From Vicinamibacterales bacterium (lineage in GTDB: Bacteria; Acidobacteriota; Vicinamibacteria; Vicinamibacterales; UBA2999), in the NCBI GenBank assembly GCA_030680175.1, contig JAUXWO010000050.1, forward strand, positions 1 through 64,000: a stretch of DNA of 64,000 nt. Reading direction: 5' to 3'. Below are positions 38,817 through 56,913 of the stretch, one piece after another; position 1 is the stretch's first letter; each line of letters begins with the position of its first letter. A program made the position numbers and the translations under genes. Below the pieces are notes generated by a model, which had not been told where the DNA came from, did no database searches, and was given only the letters and a program-made list of their open reading frames with translations.

Positions 38817-41648
38817 ATGCCTCGCCCTCCCCAGCGCGGCTCCGCACGCGCGCGCCTCCCCCGTACCCGCTTCAGGTGCCCCGATATGTCTGCCGACGAA
38901 CAGGCGAGCGACACGACGACCACCAGACCAGGCGAGGCCGGGGGCGCGCACGCGCCCGCCTGGCATGCCCTCACTCCGGATGAGGTGGGCGCACGGCTCG
39001 AGACGCGTCTCACGGGGTTGACCGACGAAGAGGTCGAGCGCCGGCGCGCCGAACACGGTCCGAACGCCCTCGAAGAGGTGCCGCCCACCAGCGTTCTGGT
39101 GGTGCTGCTGCACCAGTTCACCAGCCCACTCATCTACATCCTGGTGGCCGCCGCGGCCGTCACCCTGCTCCTCGAGGAGTACATCGACTCGGCGGTCATC
39201 ACGGCAGTCCTCGTGCTGAACGCCGTCATCGGCTTCACGCAAGAGCGCAAGGCCGAGCAGTCGGTGCGCGCACTGACGCGGCTGGTGAGCCCGCAGGCCC
39301 GAGTGGTCCGAGGCGGCCGCGGACACACGATCGAGAGTCGGGATCTCGTGCCTGGCGACCTCGTCCTGCTCGAGTCAGGCGCCCGTGTGCCCGCGGACCT
39401 GCGGCTCATCTCGACGACGGCCTTGATGGTCGACGAGTCGCTGCTCACGGGCGAGTCGGTCCCGGTGGCCAAGCAGGCCCAGGCGCAGGTGGACGCACGG
39501 GCCCCCGTGGCCGACCGGCCCACGATGGCGTTCACGGGCGCCGTCGTCACGAGCGGGCGCGGGCGAGGCTATGTCATCGCGACCGGCACGCGCACCGAGC
39601 TCGGCGCCATCGCCTTGCTGGTGCGCGCCGAAGGCGAGGCACACACGCCGCTACAGCAGCGCATGGCGCGCTTCGCGCAGACGATCGGTGTGGCGGTGGC
39701 CGGCGCCGCGGTGGTCGCGTTCGCCATCGGCATCTGGATGGGCGAGAGCGCCTCGACCATGTTCACGGTGGCCGTCGCGCTCGCCGTGGCGGTGATCCCC
39801 GAGGGCCTGCCCGTCGTGTTCACAATCACGCTGGCCATCGGCGTGAATCGGATGGCGAAGCGGAACGCCATCATCCGGCGGCTGCCGGCGGTCGAGACGC
39901 TCGGCAGCACCACCGTCATCGGTTCCGACAAGACCGGCACGCTCACCGAGAACCGGATGACGGTCATCCAGGTGTGGGCCGCCGGGCGCATCCATGCCGT
40001 CGACACCGGGGCACGGCCGCCCGCGCCCCGGGCACCCGGCGCCACGCTTCCCGCCGATCCCGTGGACCAGACCCTCCTCTGCGGCGCCCTTACCAACGAG
40101 GCCGAACTGGACGAGGCCGGGGAGCATCAGCGGCTGCATGGCGACCCGACCGAGGCCGCCCTGCTCGTCTCCGCGCGGTCCCACGGGTGGCAGCCCGAGG
40201 CGCTCCGAGCGGCCTGGCCTGTGACCGCCGACCTCCCGTTCGAGTCCGACCGGAAGTACTCAGCCACCGTGCGGAATGTCGGCGAGGGTGCGTGGCTCTT
40301 CGTGAAGGGCGCCCCCGAGCAGGTGCTCGCCATGTGCACGACCATGCTGGGCGATCAGGGACCCGTCCCGCTGGACGAGCCGGCCGTGCACGCCGCCGCA
40401 GGTGACATGGGCTCGCGGGGGCTGCGGGTGCTCGGCATGGCCGGCCGGCGCGCCGCCGTCCCGGTCACGCCCGAGCTGCTCAACGCGCCGCACGACCTTG
40501 TCTTCGTCGGGCTTCAAGGGCTGATGGACCCGCCGCGCCCGGAGGTGCACGCGTCCATTGCGGCATGTCAACGGGCCGGTATTCGCGTGGTGATGATCAC
40601 CGGGGATCACGCGCACACCGCAGACGCCATCGGACGCCAGCTCGGCCTCGAACACGACGGGACGGGTGTGATCACCGGCCCCGAACTGACCCTGCTGTCC
40701 GACGAGGCGTTGACCCGGCGCCTGGACGAGGTGGCGATCTATGCGCGCGTCGCGCCCGACCAGAAGCTCCGGGTGGTACGGGCCTTCCAGGCACGTGGCG
40801 AGGTCGTCGCGGTGACGGGAGACGGCGTCAATGATGCCCCTGCGCTCAAGGCCGCCGACATCGGTGTCGCCATGGGGCGCGCCGGCACGGACGTGGCGCG
40901 CGAGGCGTCGGACATGGTGCTGGCCGACGATAACTTCGTCAGCATCGTCGGCGCGGTGGAGGAGGGCCGAATCGCCTTTGACAACCTCCGAAAGGTGACG
41001 TTCTTCCTGCTCTCAACCGGGGCGGCGGCCGTGGTGATGTTCCTGACGGCGCTGGTCGCCGGCTGGCCGATCCCGATGGTGGCTGCGCAGATCCTGTGGC
41101 TCAATCTGGTGACCAACGGCCTGCAGGACGTGGCGCTGGCCTTCGAACCCGGGGATCCAGACGTGCTGGAGCATGCGCCGCGCGACCGTCACGAAGGCGT
41201 CATGTCGCGGTTGCTCTGGGAACGCACGGCGGTCGCCGGCGTGGTCATGGCGGCGGGGACGCTCACCATGTTTCTGTGGGAACTGGACCGTAGTGGATCG
41301 CTCGTCCGCGCCCAGACCGTCGCGCTGACAACGATGGTGCTGTTTCAGATGTTCCACGTCGGCAACTGCCGCTCGGAGCACACCTCGGCGTTCGGGAAGA
41401 GTCCGTTCTCGAACCCGTTTCTGCTGGTCGCCACCGCGACCGCCTTGCTCGTCCACGTCGCGGCGCTCCATGTCCCAGCGACCCAGTTCGTGCTGCGGGT
41501 CGAACCGCTGGACCTGGACGCGTGGGTGCGGCTCACGGCGGTCGCGATGACGATCGTCGCCGCCATGGAGATCCACAAGCGCGTGAGACGGCCGAATCGA
41601 CCGGTCTCCCGGGGCACGCGTGAGCGCAGCCCCGGGAAGACCGGTTGA
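38817..41648 (+). CDS. Cation-transporting P-type ATPase (P2-like)
   Basis: [47 protein letters not shown]. True start probably near MSADEQASD (38886). Confidence 0.95.
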   Translation: MPRPPQRGSARARLPRTRFRCPDMSADEQASDTTTTRPGEAGGAHAPAWHALTPDEVGARLETRLTGLTDEEVERRRAEHGPNALEEVPPTSVLVVLLHQFTSPLIYILVAAAAVTLLLEEYIDSAVITAVLVLNAVIGFTQERKAEQSVRALTRLVSPQARVVRGGRGHTIESRDLVPGDLVLLESGARVPADLRLISTTALMVDESLLTGESVPVAKQAQAQVDARAPVADRPTMAFTGAVVTSGRGRGYVIATGTRTELGAIALLVRAEGEAHTPLQQRMARFAQTIGVAVAGAAVVAFAIGIWMGESASTMFTVAVALAVAVIPEGLPVVFTITLAIGVNRMAKRNAIIRRLPAVETLGSTTVIGSDKTGTLTENRMTVIQVWAAGRIHAVDTGARPPAPRAPGATLPADPVDQTLLCGALTNEAELDEAGEHQRLHGDPTEAALLVSARSHGWQPEALRAAWPVTADLPFESDRKYSATVRNVGEGAWLFVKGAPEQVLAMCTTMLGDQGPVPLDEPAVHAAAGDMGSRGLRVLGMAGRRAAVPVTPELLNAPHDLVFVGLQGLMDPPRPEVHASIAACQRAGIRVVMITGDHAHTADAIGRQLGLEHDGTGVITGPELTLLSDEALTRRLDEVAIYARVAPDQKLRVVRAFQARGEVVAVTGDGVNDAPALKAADIGVAMGRAGTDVAREASDMVLADDNFVSIVGAVEEGRIAFDNLRKVTFFLLSTGAAAVVMFLTALVAGWPIPMVAAQILWLNLVTNGLQDVALAFEPGDPDVLEHAPRDRHEGVMSRLLWERTAVAGVVMAAGTLTMFLWELDRSGSLVRAQTVALTTMVLFQMFHVGNCRSEHTSAFGKSPFSNPFLLVATATALLVHVAALHVPATQFVLRVEPLDLDAWVRLTAVAMTIVAAMEIHKRVRRPNRPVSRGTRERSPGKTG

Positions 41649-41657
41649 CAATCGGGG

Positions 41658-41861
41658 TTAGGCGAGCCGGACGTCTTCGGCGCGCGGCCCCTTCGGGCCC
41701 TGGCCCTTCTCGAAGGTCACGGCCTGACCCTCACGCAGCTCATCGAAGCTGACGCCATTGCACGCCGACTGGTGGAAGAAGTACTCCGCACCGCCCGCCT
41801 CGGCGATGAAGCCAAAGCCCTTGTCGCCCACCAACCGCTTGATCGTTCCGTTCGTCGCCAT
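41658..41861 (-). CDS. Cold-shock domain protein
   Basis: MATNGTIKRLVGDKGFGFIAEAGGAEYFFHQSACNGVSFDELREGQAVTFEKGQGPKGPRAEDVRLA. Confidence 0.95.
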   Translation of the reverse strand: MATNGTIKRLVGDKGFGFIAEAGGAEYFFHQSACNGVSFDELREGQAVTFEKGQGPKGPRAEDVRLA

Positions 41862-42097
41862 ATCTGCTCCTGTCGATCGTTTGTCGAATGCGTCGAGTCC
41901 CACCCTGCGTGCGATCACGCCGGGCTGCCAGCCCTCGGGCCACGTCCAATTGCACTGAATTGTGATGGATTGGTCGAGAAGGGAAGATCTTGGAGTCGCT
42001 ATCCGGCCACACGGCCGGACGCGAGCATTGGCTGGTTCATACTCGAAGCAAGGCCCATCCTACACGGCCCGGCGGGCAAAAGCTACAAAAAAAGACA

Positions 42098-42117
42098 AGG
42101 GGCCCTACTGGGCCCCT
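42098..42117 (-). terminator. Rho-independent terminator of the prolyl oligopeptidase gene
   Basis: aggggccc tact gggcccct, followed on the minus strand by a T-rich tract (gtcttttttt). Confidence 0.8.
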
Positions 42118-44267
42118 CCCGCCGGGGTCACGCCCAGGTGGTACAGGACGAACGCGTAGATGTCGGCCGTGGTCTCGATCTGCTTGGCCGTGCTGCTGGC
42201 CCCATGGCCGGAGGCGGTCTCGATGCGGATGAGCGCCGGGCGCCCGGGGTCGGCCGCCGCCTGCAGGGTGGCCGCGTACTTGAACGAATGCGCCGGCACG
42301 ACGCGGTCGTCGTGATCGGCGGTCGTGATGAGGGTGGCGGGATAGGTGACGCCCTGACGGATGTTGTGCAACGGGGAGTAGGCGTGGAGCGCCGTGAACT
42401 CCCCGGGGGTGTCGCTCGATCCGTAGTCCGCGATCCAGTTCCAGCCGATCGTGAACTTGTGGAAGCGCAGCATGTCCATGACGCCCACCTGCGGGATGGC
42501 CACGCGGAACAGCTCGGGGCGCTGGTTCATCACGGCGCCCACCAGCAGGCCGCCGTTCGAGCCGCCCTGGATCGCCAGCTTCTCCGATGACGTGTACCGC
42601 TCCGCGATCAGCCACTCGGCCGCGGCGATGAAGTCATCGAAGACGTTCTGCTTCTTCAGCTTCGTCCCCGCCTCGTGCCAGGCCTCCCCGTATTCCCCGC
42701 CGCCGCGCATGTTCACACTCGCGTAGACGACCCCCTGCTCGAGCAGCGCGAGGCGAAGCGGGTTGAACGCGGGCGCCGTCGTGATGTTGAAGCCGCCGTA
42801 GCCGTACATCAGCGTGGGGTTCTGCCCGTTGAGGGTCAGCCCTTTCCGGTGCACCAGGAACATCGGGATCTGCGTGCCGTCCTTGCTCGGGAAGAAGACC
42901 TGCGTCGTCTCGAACCGGTCCGGGTCGAAGCCGGGGATCTCCGCCTGGCGGAAGGGGGCGCTCCCGCGCGTCGCCAGGTCGTAGCGGTAGATCGCCGGCG
43001 GCGCGGTGAACGAGGTGAACGTGTAGAACACGAACGTGTCGTCGCGGTTGCCGTCGAAGCCGCCGACGGTGCCGAGGCCGGGCAGCGCCACCTCGTGCTC
43101 GAGCGTGCCGTCGAACCGGTGGACGAACACGCGGCCCGTCACATCCTTCAGGTACGTGGCAAACAGCCGGCCGCCCGCGGAGGTCACGCGGTCGAGCGGC
43201 TCGGGGCGCTCGGCGAGCACCGTGACCCACGCGCTCTCCTCCGGGCGCGCCGGGTCGATGCGGACGACGCGGCCGTTGGGCGCCTGGCGGTTGGTGTAGA
43301 CGAGCAGCGCATCGCCGTCGTTGTCGATTACGTCGAACGTGTCGTCCGTGATCTCGCCGATGAGCGGCGTGAACGCGGTGGCGCCCCGTGCGAGGTTGCG
43401 CACGTGCACGGAGTTGCCCTTGCGGCCGGTACCGCGATCGGAAATCGTCAGGATGGCAAATCGCTCGTCGTCGGTCGTGCGCACCCCGTGAAAGCGCTGC
43501 GGGTTCGCGGCGTCGCGGTAGACCAGCTCGTCGTCGGCCTGTGACGTCCCCAGGCGGTGGTAGTAGACCTGATGGTCCTCGTTGGCCGACGACAGCTCGC
43601 GACCCGCCTCCGGCACGGGGTACCGGCTGTAGAAGAAGCCGTCGCCGAACCACGCGGGGCTCGACACCTTGATCCATTCGATCGTGTCGGGACGCGGCGT
43701 CTTCGTCGCGATCTCGAGCACGTTGTACTCCTGCCAGTCGGAGCCGCTGCGCGAGACGCCGTAGACCGCGTGACGGCCATCGGCCGACAGCTCGAACGCG
43801 GTCAACCGGACGGTGCCATCCTCGGACCACGTGTTCGGATCCAGCAGCACCTCGGGCTCGCCGTCGAGCCCGCGCTGGATGTAGAGCACGCTCTGGTTCT
43901 GCAGGCCGTCGTTCTTCGAGAAGATGAAGTGGTCGCCCTTCCGCGACGGCGCCGAGTAGCGCTCGTAGTCGTAGAGCCGCTCGAGCCGCGCCTTCAGCGT
44001 CTGGCGGAAGGGAATCTGCTCGAGGTGCGCGAACGTCACGGCGTTCTGCGCCTGCACCCAGGCCGCCGTCTCGTCCGACGTGTCGTCCTCGAGCCAGCGG
44101 TAGGGATCCGGCACCGCGGTCCCGTGATAGGTGTCGACATGGTCCGTCGCACGGGTGGCGGGGTACTCGAAGACCGGCGCGGACGACCCACACCCGGCCA
44201 CGAACGCCACCAGGCCGGCAAGGGCCACCGGTCGAGCCAGACACGTGAAGGCAGAAGGCATCGTCAT
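42105..44267 (-). CDS. Prolyl oligopeptidase family serine peptidase (S9A), lipoprotein
   Basis: VAGCGSS lipobox; DPYRWLEDD; AIQGGSNGGLLVGAVMNQRPELF; catalytic D/H region TTADHDDRVVPAHSFKYAATL. Confidence 0.95.
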   Translation of the reverse strand: MTMPSAFTCLARPVALAGLVAFVAGCGSSAPVFEYPATRATDHVDTYHGTAVPDPYRWLEDDTSDETAAWVQAQNAVTFAHLEQIPFRQTLKARLERLYDYERYSAPSRKGDHFIFSKNDGLQNQSVLYIQRGLDGEPEVLLDPNTWSEDGTVRLTAFELSADGRHAVYGVSRSGSDWQEYNVLEIATKTPRPDTIEWIKVSSPAWFGDGFFYSRYPVPEAGRELSSANEDHQVYYHRLGTSQADDELVYRDAANPQRFHGVRTTDDERFAILTISDRGTGRKGNSVHVRNLARGATAFTPLIGEITDDTFDVIDNDGDALLVYTNRQAPNGRVVRIDPARPEESAWVTVLAERPEPLDRVTSAGGRLFATYLKDVTGRVFVHRFDGTLEHEVALPGLGTVGGFDGNRDDTFVFYTFTSFTAPPAIYRYDLATRGSAPFRQAEIPGFDPDRFETTQVFFPSKDGTQIPMFLVHRKGLTLNGQNPTLMYGYGGFNITTAPAFNPLRLALLEQGVVYASVNMRGGGEYGEAWHEAGTKLKKQNVFDDFIAAAEWLIAERYTSSEKLAIQGGSNGGLLVGAVMNQRPELFRVAIPQVGVMDMLRFHKFTIGWNWIADYGSSDTPGEFTALHAYSPLHNIRQGVTYPATLITTADHDDRVVPAHSFKYAATLQAAADPGRPALIRIETASGHGASSTAKQIETTADIYAFVLYHLGVTPAGGAQ

Positions 44268-44298
44268 CTCCCGTGAGCACCGTGGGACGGTCGCCGCA

Positions 44299-45372
44299 TT
44301 ATGCCACTTCGGGGCGCCCGGCCAGGTTCGTCCGCATGATCACGGCGTGCGGGCCGCCGGCCACCCGTTCGAGCGCGTAGACATCCCCGGCCGGGCCGGG
44401 CGCCTCGCGCTGCAGGGCGGCCACGGCCTCGCGATCGGCGGCGTCGAGGTCGAGGCCGGCGACCTCCTGGAGGGCCGCCAGGTGTGCCGCATTGCGCGCG
44501 CCGACGATCACCCCGGCCACCTGCGGCTCATCGAGCACGAGCCGGGCCGCCACGCTCGACAGGCGCACCCCGTGCCGCCCGGCCACGCCGTGCAGCACCC
44601 GCAGCAGCGTCTGAAACCGGTCCCAGCCGCCCCACTCGTCGATGATCAGCCGGTACTTGGTGAGCGATCGGTGTTCGAGCGGCTCGGACGGCGCGGGCTG
44701 GTCCAGCCAGCGTTCGCTGACGAATCCGCCGCCCATCGCGCCGTAGCACAGCAACTGGATGCCGTGCGCGCGGCAGAGGTCGCGCATCGCGCCAAGCGCA
44801 CGCCGGTCCATGACCGACGCCTGCACCTGATGCGCCACGATCGGCACGCCGGCGGCGAGGATCTCGCCGAGCCGCGGCACGTCCATGTTCGTCACGCCGA
44901 GGTGGCGGATCTTGCCGGCCTGCCGCAGCGCCTCGAGCCACCCGGCCACGTCCACGTACCGCGGCACCTCGTAATCCCACCAGTGGAACTGCACGAGGTC
45001 CAGATGCGGCACGCCCAGCCGCATGAGCGATCGATCGATCGCACGGCCCACGTCCTCGCGCGTCACCACCGGCAGCGACACGAGGTCGGGGACGTACTTC
45101 GTGTGGATCTGCACGCGCTCGGCCGCGGCGGCGCCATGCCGGGCCCGCCACTCCGCGAGAAAGGCGCCGATGAGCGCCTCGACGCCGGTGTAGATGTCCG
45201 CGCAATCGAACGTCGTCACGCCCGCCTCGACAAACGCCGCCATGTCGGCGATCGCCTCGCGGGGGTCGACCCTGCCGTGCCCCCCGGCCAGCTGCCACCC
45301 GCCCTTGATCAGGCGCGAGATGTCGTAGCCCGGTGCGAGCGGTGTGCGCGGTACGCCGCCGGTCTCGGTCAT
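44299..45372 (-). CDS. Aldo/keto reductase
   Basis: GGWQLAGGHG...TTFDCADIYTGVEALIGAFL..., DLVQFHWWDY, GKIRHLGVTNMD. The 928-aa ORF extension upstream is spurious. Confidence 0.93.
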   Translation of the reverse strand: MTETGGVPRTPLAPGYDISRLIKGGWQLAGGHGRVDPREAIADMAAFVEAGVTTFDCADIYTGVEALIGAFLAEWRARHGAAAAERVQIHTKYVPDLVSLPVVTREDVGRAIDRSLMRLGVPHLDLVQFHWWDYEVPRYVDVAGWLEALRQAGKIRHLGVTNMDVPRLGEILAAGVPIVAHQVQASVMDRRALGAMRDLCRAHGIQLLCYGAMGGGFVSERWLDQPAPSEPLEHRSLTKYRLIIDEWGGWDRFQTLLRVLHGVAGRHGVRLSSVAARLVLDEPQVAGVIVGARNAAHLAALQEVAGLDLDAADREAVAALQREAPGPAGDVYALERVAGGPHAVIMRTNLAGRPEVA

Positions 45373-45761
45373 CGCGTCCGTCCGCGCGACGATGAGGCCC
45401 GCGTCTGGCGCCGCGGCACCGGCGGCAGCGGCACGGCGGTCACCTCGCTGTGCCGGAACGTCCGTGTGCCGACGCGCGTGATGCGGAACCGGGCGCCGCA
45501 GTGCGGGTCGGGACAGGCGATCTCGGCGTCGGTCGTCATCCAGTCGGTGGCCGCCGTGGGCCGCTGCTTCGCGGGCAGCAGCGGCAGCAGCGCCGCCAGC
45601 GCGTAGATCGAGAAGGCCTGTCCCGGCGGCAGCGTCAGGTTCTCGCCGCGCACCTCGAACCAGTCGCCCACGCGGTGGCCGCACACCATGGGCCGGTCGC
45701 CCGCGACGACCTCCACGCGGAGGTCGTACAACTCGAATCGATCGTCTCGTGGCCTCGCCAT
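45369..45761 (-). CDS. TIGR04076 family protein
   Basis: YDLRVEVVAGDRPMVCGHRVGDWFEVRGENL...FSIYALAALLPLLPAKQRPTAATDWMTTDAEIACPDPHCGARFRI; ATGA overlap with the AKR start. Confidence 0.88.
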   Translation of the reverse strand: MARPRDDRFELYDLRVEVVAGDRPMVCGHRVGDWFEVRGENLTLPPGQAFSIYALAALLPLLPAKQRPTAATDWMTTDAEIACPDPHCGARFRITRVGTRTFRHSEVTAVPLPPVPRRQTRASSSRGRTR

Positions 45762-45786
45762 GCCGTGTACTATAGCCGCGCCCCCG

Positions 45787-47178
45787 ATGCCTTCCACACC
45801 GGCTCCCCTGGCGTTTCGCGGCGGCGCCGCCGGCGCCCTGCTCCCCTTCGCCGTGTTCCTCACCGGCGTAGGCTGGCTCGCGTTGTCGGGCGCCCCCGAC
45901 GAGCGTGGCTTCTGGCCCATGCTGCTGGCCGCGCTCGCGGCCGGGCTGCTCCTCGCGCGCGACCGGCACCGCTACGCCGAGGCGCTGATCGCGGGGATGG
46001 CGCAGCCGCTCGTGCTGTTGATGATCACGGCCTGGCTGCTCGCCGGCGTTCTGAGCACGCTGCTCGCGGCCAGCGGCTTCGTCGATGCGCTCGTCTGGTC
46101 GGCGTCCCGCCTGGGCCTGCACGGCGGCGCCTACGTCGCCGCGGCCTTTCTCGTGTGCGGCCTCGTGGCCACCTCCACCGGCACGAGCTTCGGCACGCTC
46201 ATCATCTGCGGCCCGCTGCTCTATCCGGCGGGCGCGGCCGCGGGCGCCGATCCCGCATGGCTGATCGGCGCCATCCTCGGCGGCGCCACCTTCGGCGACA
46301 GCATCTCGCCGGTCTCCGACACGACGATCGCCTCGGCCGGGACACAGAACGCCGACATCGGCGGCACCGTCAGGGCGCGACTCAAGTACGTGCTCCCGGC
46401 GGGCGCCGTGGCGCTCGTGGCCGCCTTCCTGCTCGGGGACGGCGAGCCCACGGGCGGCGCACAGGCGGCGGTGGCCGCGGCCTCGGCCGCGGGCCTGCCG
46501 ATGGCGCTCGTGCCGCTGCTTGTGATCGGCCTGCTGCTGGCCCGCCGCCACCTCGTCGAGGCCCTGCTCGGCGGCGTCATGGCCGCGGTGGGACTCGGCC
46601 TCGTCCTCGGCGTCATCGCCCCCGAGCAACTGCTCCGCATCGACGCAGAGAGCTTCACCGCCCGCAGCCTGCTCATCGACGGACTCGAACGCGGCGTCGG
46701 CGTCTCGATCTTCACCCTGCTGCTCGTGGCCCTGGTGGGCGCGCTCAACGAGAGCGGCACCCTCGTCCGCCTCGTCACCCTCGCGCGCGCCGGCCGGCGC
46801 GGCCCCCGCGCCACCGAAATCCACATCGTCGGCATGGTGACGGCCGCGGTGCTCCTGACGACGCACAGCGTGGTCGCGATTCTGACGGTGGGCGGCTTCA
46901 CCCGTGACGCGGGCCGCGAGGCGGGAATCAGCCCCTACCGCCGCGCCAACCTGCTCGACGTCACCGTCTGCACCTGGCCCTTCCTCCTGCCCTACTTCCT
47001 GCCGACGATCCTGGCCGCCAACGCCACCGTGTCCGGCGTGGCGGCCGGCTACCCCCGGCTCGCCCCCCTGACGGCGGGCCTGCACAACGTGTACTCTTGG
47101 GCGTTGCTCGGGGTCCTGCTGGTGGCCGTCGCCGCCGGCCTCGGCCGCACCGAAGGCCCCGCCGACTCGAGACTGTGA
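45787..47178 (+). CDS. Na+/H+ antiporter NhaC family
   Basis: STGTSFGTLIICGPLLYPAG...GAILGGATFGDSISPVSDTTIASAGTQNADIGG. Confidence 0.88.
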   Translation: MPSTPAPLAFRGGAAGALLPFAVFLTGVGWLALSGAPDERGFWPMLLAALAAGLLLARDRHRYAEALIAGMAQPLVLLMITAWLLAGVLSTLLAASGFVDALVWSASRLGLHGGAYVAAAFLVCGLVATSTGTSFGTLIICGPLLYPAGAAAGADPAWLIGAILGGATFGDSISPVSDTTIASAGTQNADIGGTVRARLKYVLPAGAVALVAAFLLGDGEPTGGAQAAVAAASAAGLPMALVPLLVIGLLLARRHLVEALLGGVMAAVGLGLVLGVIAPEQLLRIDAESFTARSLLIDGLERGVGVSIFTLLLVALVGALNESGTLVRLVTLARAGRRGPRATEIHIVGMVTAAVLLTTHSVVAILTVGGFTRDAGREAGISPYRRANLLDVTVCTWPFLLPYFLPTILAANATVSGVAAGYPRLAPLTAGLHNVYSWALLGVLLVAVAAGLGRTEGPADSRL

Positions 47179-47211
47179 AACGGTGAACGCTGCACTTCCA
47201 AGGAGCCTGCC

Positions 47212-48969
<1,758 letters not shown>

Positions 48970-48993
48970 GACAAGACGACGACGTACGACGTC

Positions 48994-49127
48994 GACGTAC
49001 AAACACGAAGGACACGAAGGCCACGAAGGCGAGACGACAACCACTTAGCGGATCCAGCGGCGAACCGGATCCCAAGAAGTTGCCATCTCGTCTTCGTGGC
49101 CTTCGTGTCCTTCGTGTTTTGTACGTC
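48994..49127. terminator. Long near-perfect inverted repeat (40/41-bp arms) between convergent genes
   Basis: gacgtacaaacacgaaggacacgaaggccacgaaggcgag (48994-49033) versus ctcgtcttcgtggccttcgtgtccttcgtgttttgtacgtc (49087-49127). Confidence 0.7.
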
Positions 49128-49146
49128 CGTTGTGACTGGCGACGTT

Positions 49147-50712
<1,566 letters not shown>

Positions 50713-50817
50713 GGGTCACCTCATCCCGAGCCGCCCTCCGCGGCTGTCGGAGACAGCCAACGGGCTGGGGCGGCTCAGCGGGCGAACCGTACCACGTTTC
50801 GTCGGGAAAGCCCACAA

Positions 50818-50836
50818 AACGCCCCCTCGGGGCGTT
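50818..50836 (-). terminator. Hairpin plus short T-tract downstream of small ORF
   Basis: aacgcccc ctc ggggcgtt; minus strand continues with tttgtggg. Confidence 0.6.
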
Positions 50837-50857
50837 CAGGCGGGCGCCTGAGGCGCC

Positions 50858-51055
50858 TCAGACGCCGTGGCCGTAGCCGGATTCGTCGTGAAGGGTGCGG
50901 ACCGTGCGGACCACCGACACCTGGTCGGCCGGCTCGCCGTGATCACCGTCGCCTTGCGGCACGGGGCTCTGAATACGCACAGAAACGGACATCCAATGCG
51001 GGGCCTCCGAGGCGGGGAACGTCTGAGGTGCCCCCGGAGGGAACTGGCGGGTCAT
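50858..51055 (-). CDS. Small orphan ORF (65 aa) with strong Shine-Dalgarno
   Basis: MTRQFPPGAPQTFPASEAPHWMSVSVRIQSP...YGHGV; ataaggagatcgcATG on the minus strand; own terminator. Confidence 0.55.
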   Translation of the reverse strand: MTRQFPPGAPQTFPASEAPHWMSVSVRIQSPVPQGDGDHGEPADQVSVVRTVRTLHDESGYGHGV

Positions 51056-51142
51056 GCGATCTCCTTATCAAACTGACTCGTACATTCTATCGTTCCTTTC
51101 TCGTGAAAGCAAAAGGGCTGCCGTCCGGCTACAATCCCCGGC

Positions 51143-52138
51143 ATGAAATCCCTCACCTTCGCGACGGTCCTGACCCTGATGGCCGCCAGCTCAGCGGTGG
51201 CTCAGACGGTCACGTTCACCCCCACCAGCGGGGTGCCCAGCTTCGCGGTGCGCGAGCCCGTGCTCCGCATCACGCCCGGCACCATTGTCGAGACGCAGAC
51301 GTTCTCGCATCCGAAGGACTACTACGACCCGGACCAGGCGGGGCCGTGGCCAGGGGATGTCGGTCCCTTCTACATCGAGGGGGCGGCGCCCGGCGACACG
51401 CTCGTCGTGCGCATCCTCAAGCTGACGCCGAACCGCGACATCGCCGTGTCGAACATCACGCCGGCCAGCATCAGCGCCGTCGCCACGGATGCGCGCACGC
51501 GGCTGCTGAACCCGCCCCTGCCCTCGCGACGCTTCGTGTGGCGGCTGGACCGCACGCGCATGGTCGCCACGCTCGACCTGCCCAACTCGGCGAGCAAGCA
51601 GATCGAACTGCCGCTCGAACCGATGCTCGGCCGGGTCGCCGTGGCGCCCGCGGGGACGGAGGTGTTCGGCGGGCTCTGGCCGGGAGACTTCGGCGGCAAC
51701 ATGGACGCGGCCGACGTGCGCGAGGGCGCCACGGTCTACCTGCCGGTGTTTCACGAGGGCGCCTACGCCTACTTCGGCGACTTCCACGCAAAGCAGGGCG
51801 ACGGCGAGATCGCGGGCTCGGGCCTCGAGTCCACCGCCGATGTCACGCTGCAGTTCGATCTGATCAAGGGCCAGCGCATCCGCTGGCCGCGCATCGAGGA
51901 CGACACGCACATCATGGTCGCCGGCAGCGTCCGCCCGCTCGACGGGGCACTGCGGATCGCCTACGTCGAACTGATCGAGTGGCTCGTGGACGATTACGGG
52001 TTCGACATGATGGAGGCGTACCAGGTCGTCTCGCAGGCGGGCACGGTGCGGGTCGCCAACATGGTGGACCCCAACTTCACGGTGGTGGCGCGCTTCCCCA
52101 AGGCGGCGCTGCCGCCGAAGGTGCGCCGGGCGCCGTAG
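51143..52138 (+). CDS. Acetamidase/formamidase family protein
   Basis: GDVGPFYIEGAAPGDTLVVRILKLTPNRD..., GGLWPGDFGGNMDAADVREGATVYLPVFHEGAYAYFGDFHAKQGDGEI. Confidence 0.92.
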   Translation: MKSLTFATVLTLMAASSAVAQTVTFTPTSGVPSFAVREPVLRITPGTIVETQTFSHPKDYYDPDQAGPWPGDVGPFYIEGAAPGDTLVVRILKLTPNRDIAVSNITPASISAVATDARTRLLNPPLPSRRFVWRLDRTRMVATLDLPNSASKQIELPLEPMLGRVAVAPAGTEVFGGLWPGDFGGNMDAADVREGATVYLPVFHEGAYAYFGDFHAKQGDGEIAGSGLESTADVTLQFDLIKGQRIRWPRIEDDTHIMVAGSVRPLDGALRIAYVELIEWLVDDYGFDMMEAYQVVSQAGTVRVANMVDPNFTVVARFPKAALPPKVRRAP

Positions 52139-52145
52139 CACCCCG

Positions 52146-52553
52146 TCAGATCAGGCGGGCGCGAATCTCCGGCGGCGGGACCTCGCACGCGTTCGAGGGA
52201 CCCGCCAGCCGGTGGCGGATGGCGGCCACGATGCGATAGACGCCGTCGCGCAGCGGCCGCGGCACCCACAGCAGGACGCCGGCCAGGCGCCAGGGCCAGC
52301 TGAGCCGCCGCGCGATCCGCAGCGACGCCGTGGACCGCAGGTACACCTGGCCGTCCTCGATCAGGACGAGGCTGCGTGCGCCCTCGCGCGTGAGGCCGTG
52401 CGCGGCCAGGAGCGAGGCGGCCTGGGGCGACTGCGACGCGCCGAAGCGGAAGTACGCCGCGTCGTCACGCATGGCGATGAACTTCACCGCGCCTTCGCAG
52501 AACGCGCAGGTCCCGTCGAACAGGACGATGCCGGTGGGCGTGGGGGCGGCCAT
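52146..52553 (-). CDS. DCC1-like thiol-disulfide oxidoreductase family protein
   Basis: GIVLFDGTCAFCEGAVKFIAMRDDAAYFRFGASQS. Confidence 0.92.
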   Translation of the reverse strand: MAAPTPTGIVLFDGTCAFCEGAVKFIAMRDDAAYFRFGASQSPQAASLLAAHGLTREGARSLVLIEDGQVYLRSTASLRIARRLSWPWRLAGVLLWVPRPLRDGVYRIVAAIRHRLAGPSNACEVPPPEIRARLI

Positions 52554-52631
52554 GCGCGGATCGTACCCCACTATCACGCCCTCCGTGATCCCGTGCGACG
52601 TCCGCCTCGGCCGTGCTAGCCTCGACGTGCA

Positions 52632-56856
<4,225 letters not shown>

Positions 56857-56913
56857 GCGGCGCCGCCGTCCCCGCGACGTCGGGGCGCCCGTCGTCCCGG
56901 GCGCCCCGTGATC

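Noticed and set aside
45373-47085. N-terminal extension of the 928-aa aldo/keto reductase ORF
   Set aside because: Antisense to the NhaC-like gene and low-complexity; real start is the ATG at 45372.
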